This document shows, one piece after another, positions 62,910 to 64,000 of a stretch of 64,000 nt of DNA. The DNA is from Paraburkholderia hayleyella (GTDB lineage: Bacteria > Pseudomonadota > Gammaproteobacteria > Burkholderiales > Burkholderiaceae). The stretch spans positions 2,418,001 through 2,482,000 of the forward strand of contig NZ_QPES01000001.1 in the NCBI RefSeq assembly GCF_009455685.1. Direction: 5' to 3'. Each line of letters opens with the position of its first letter. Position 1 is the stretch's first letter. The position numbers and the translations under genes are program-made. Under the pieces are notes generated by a model. It made no database searches. It had not been told where the DNA came from and saw nothing but the letters and a program-made list of their open reading frames with translations.

Positions 62910-63475
62910 TGACCTGACCGTGAAATTTCGTACCAAAGAAATCTAGAGAGAAGTTGGTATGAAGAAGAGCCGGTACAACGACGAACAAATTGTGCGGATA
63001 TTGCGCGAGGCGGATCGGGAGAGCGTTCCTGAAGTGGCCAAGCGCCACGGCGTAAGCGAAGCGTCGATCTACGCCTGGCGAAAGCGCTTCGGCGAGATGG
63101 TCCGCGACGACGTTAAACGCCTCAAAGCGCTTGAAGCAGAGAATGTCAGGCTGAAGAAGCTGGTCGCCGACCAGGCGCTGGTAGCTCGAAACTCGGTGTG
63201 GTGCTATGACTTCGTATTCGACGCCTGTGCGAATGGCCAGCAGGTCAAATGCCTGACGGTGGTCGACGAATATACGCGGGAGTGCCTGGCGATTGATGTG
63301 GCGGGATCGATTCGCTCAAGTCGAGTCGTCGAAGTACACACTACAACGAAGTGCGCCCGCATTCGAGTTTGCAGTACCTAAGCCCGGCAGAATTTCGCCG
63401 GGCTAGCGGACGTAGTTCAACCACTGGAGCTGTGAATCTCTAGAAACCAGTGGTACGAAAATATCCGTCAGGTCA
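62910..63475 (+). mobile_element. Internally deleted IS3-family element with both ends
   Basis: 566 bp bounded by related inverted ends (TGACCTGACCGTGAAATTTC at left; right end reads TGACCTGACGGATATTTTCG on the other strand). OrfA starts at 62959 (MKKSRYNDEQIVRILREAD, HTH_Tnp_1 with SIYAWRKRFGEM and the coiled coil KRLKALEAENVRLKKLV). It then fuses in frame to a piece of OrfB (WCYDFVFDACANGQQVKCL, VVDEYTRECLAID) and, after a second deletion with frameshift, joins the OrfB end region. The product cannot be an active transposase; the ends might still be moved in trans. Sister fragment at 56373-56812. Confidence 0.9.
62959..63381 (+). pseudogene. Chimeric OrfA/OrfB transposase remnant
   Basis: A 140-codon open frame: complete OrfA HTH and coiled coil (residues 1-72), about 45 residues of OrfB integrase domain with one Asp of the DDE triad (VVDEYTREC), and a frameshifted tail. 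It lacks the other catalytic residues. It may make a DNA-binding truncated protein able to interfere with a relative, but this is conjecture. Confidence 0.8.
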
Positions 63476-63560
63476 CATCCGCTGTTGCCCGATGTTTCGC
63501 CGCGAACTCTGCTGGCGAAAGATAGTTCAGTGCGCTGTGAGGTCGTTCCTCGTTGTAGTC
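63476..63560 (-). pseudogene. Fragment of a second IS3-family transposase (OrfB C-terminus)
   Basis: Read leftwards this encodes DYNEERPHSALNYLSPAEFAAKH, the conserved end of IS407-group OrfB proteins, directly abutting the right end of the other remnant. The sequence differs from that element, so it is a different IS. Only about 85 bases remain. Confidence 0.8.
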
Positions 63561-63903
63561 CAGGAAGACAACCCGCCAGGAAAAGCACTCGCCCCAACCC
63601 TCCTCCCTCCCTCACACCCAGCACCGCTGACAGCAACGGTACGCGTTCCGCGAAGCATTCTTGCCGTCCGTTCTGCCGACTTCCTGCTTCGTTATCCATA
63701 TATTGCATTCCTCACCGATCCCCCAACGCGACGGGCGATAAACTGTCGACGCTCGCATCGGTACGAAGAAATAGCGCGGGCCTGACACATGGACATTTCA
63801 GACACGGTCGCGGACCCGCACGTGCTCAAGAACCTGATGCAACGCAATACAGGTTGACCGGTTGAAAGCGCTGTGCGAATCCGCTCACTCACAAAGGAAC
63901 ATC
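63561..63903. other. Gap between IS remnants and poxB-like gene
   Basis: About 340 bases. No supported gene; a 22-codon frame at 63789 lacks support. The poxB-like promoter should be in the right half. Confidence 0.4.
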
Positions 63904-64000
63904 ATGGCAACAGCAGCGGACTACCTGGTCGATACACTGATTCAAGCTGGCGTAAAGCGCATTTACGGTATCGTCGGCGATTCACTGAACGGCATCTCTG
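63904..64000 (+). CDS. poxB: Pyruvate oxidase-like thiamine diphosphate enzyme, 5' part
   Basis: The first 32 codons only, from ATG 63904, with AAAGGA seven bases upstream. The visible MATAADYLVDTLIQAGVKRIYGIVGDSLNGIS matches the start of PoxB (pyruvate:ubiquinone oxidoreductase) and related enzymes, including the catalytic-glutamate-bearing N-domain entry GIVGDSLNG. The rest is beyond the window, so related enzymes (acetolactate synthase-like) cannot be excluded. Confidence 0.75.
   Translation, partial: MATAADYLVDTLIQAGVKRIYGIVGDSLNGIS

Noticed and set aside
63403..63708. Minus-strand 101-codon frame beside poxB
   Set aside because: It crosses the junction of two IS remnants and is in a different frame from the true transposase remnant.

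Overview
The window is bacterial chromosome, GC-rich over most of its length. Gene content and order point to a member of Burkholderiaceae (Burkholderia sensu lato): phasin, lpdA-aceF-aceE, a PAS kinase/FixJ pair, folD and prlC in a row; glnA-ntrB-ntrC; a DUF3563 micro-protein; DUF4212 plus a sodium/solute symporter. Genus cannot be settled by eye. Three stretches are visibly AT-rich and look acquired: an orphan gene next to an initiator tRNA (about 20.0-21.2 kb), the cas genes (48.7-53.2 kb), and an orphan gene in an IS-bounded island (61.7-62.8 kb).

Layout. 0-3 kb: partial lutA-like gene divergent from an IclR regulator, then a PBP7-type D-Ala-D-Ala endopeptidase. 3.7-14.4 kb: phasin; the pyruvate dehydrogenase genes aceE, aceF and lpdA on the minus strand with a strong hairpin between aceF and lpdA; divergently, a membrane PAS histidine kinase overlapping a FixJ-type regulator. 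14.8-22.2 kb: folD, prlC, dinB with a clear LexA operator, tRNA-fMet, an AT-rich orphan, xthA. 22.2-28.7 kb: a DUF4153 membrane protein and ntrC, ntrB, glnA; glnA has a sigma-54 type promoter and an NtrC-like site. 29-42.4 kb: housekeeping genes (rhodanese, CinA-like, EI24, sterol desaturase, beta-propeller, hrpA, argA, yggX, a ProP-like transporter, a TMEM175 channel). 43-47.4 kb: DUF3563, cueR divergent from a copper chaperone that overlaps an RmlD/MAT2B-like reductase, and a BCCT transporter.

47.9-53.3 kb holds a complete type II-C CRISPR-Cas locus: an array of 36-bp repeats and mostly 30-bp spacers, then cas2, cas1 and cas9 (1074 residues) on the minus strand, and a divergent tracrRNA immediately beyond the cas9 start. 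Repeat ends and the anti-repeat resemble those of Neisseria meningitidis. No csn2 or cas4 is present. Eroded repeats lie at the left end and a duplicated spacer at the cas2 end.

56.2-63.5 kb: after tRNA-Ser(GGA), two decayed copies of one IS3-family element in inverted orientation enclose a type VI secretion cargo module: VgrG, a DUF4123 adaptor, a small co-adaptor candidate, a Tox-REase-5 nuclease toxin and an Imm52-type immunity protein, followed by an AT-rich orphan with effector-like composition. The window ends in the start of a poxB-like thiamine-diphosphate enzyme.

No completely new system is evident. The parts most worth attention are the II-C locus with its shared tracrRNA/cas9 promoter region and odd polarity, the IS-bounded type VI toxin module, the two AT-rich orphans, and several promoter-level observations (dinB, glnA, argA, aceF-lpdA, proP leader).
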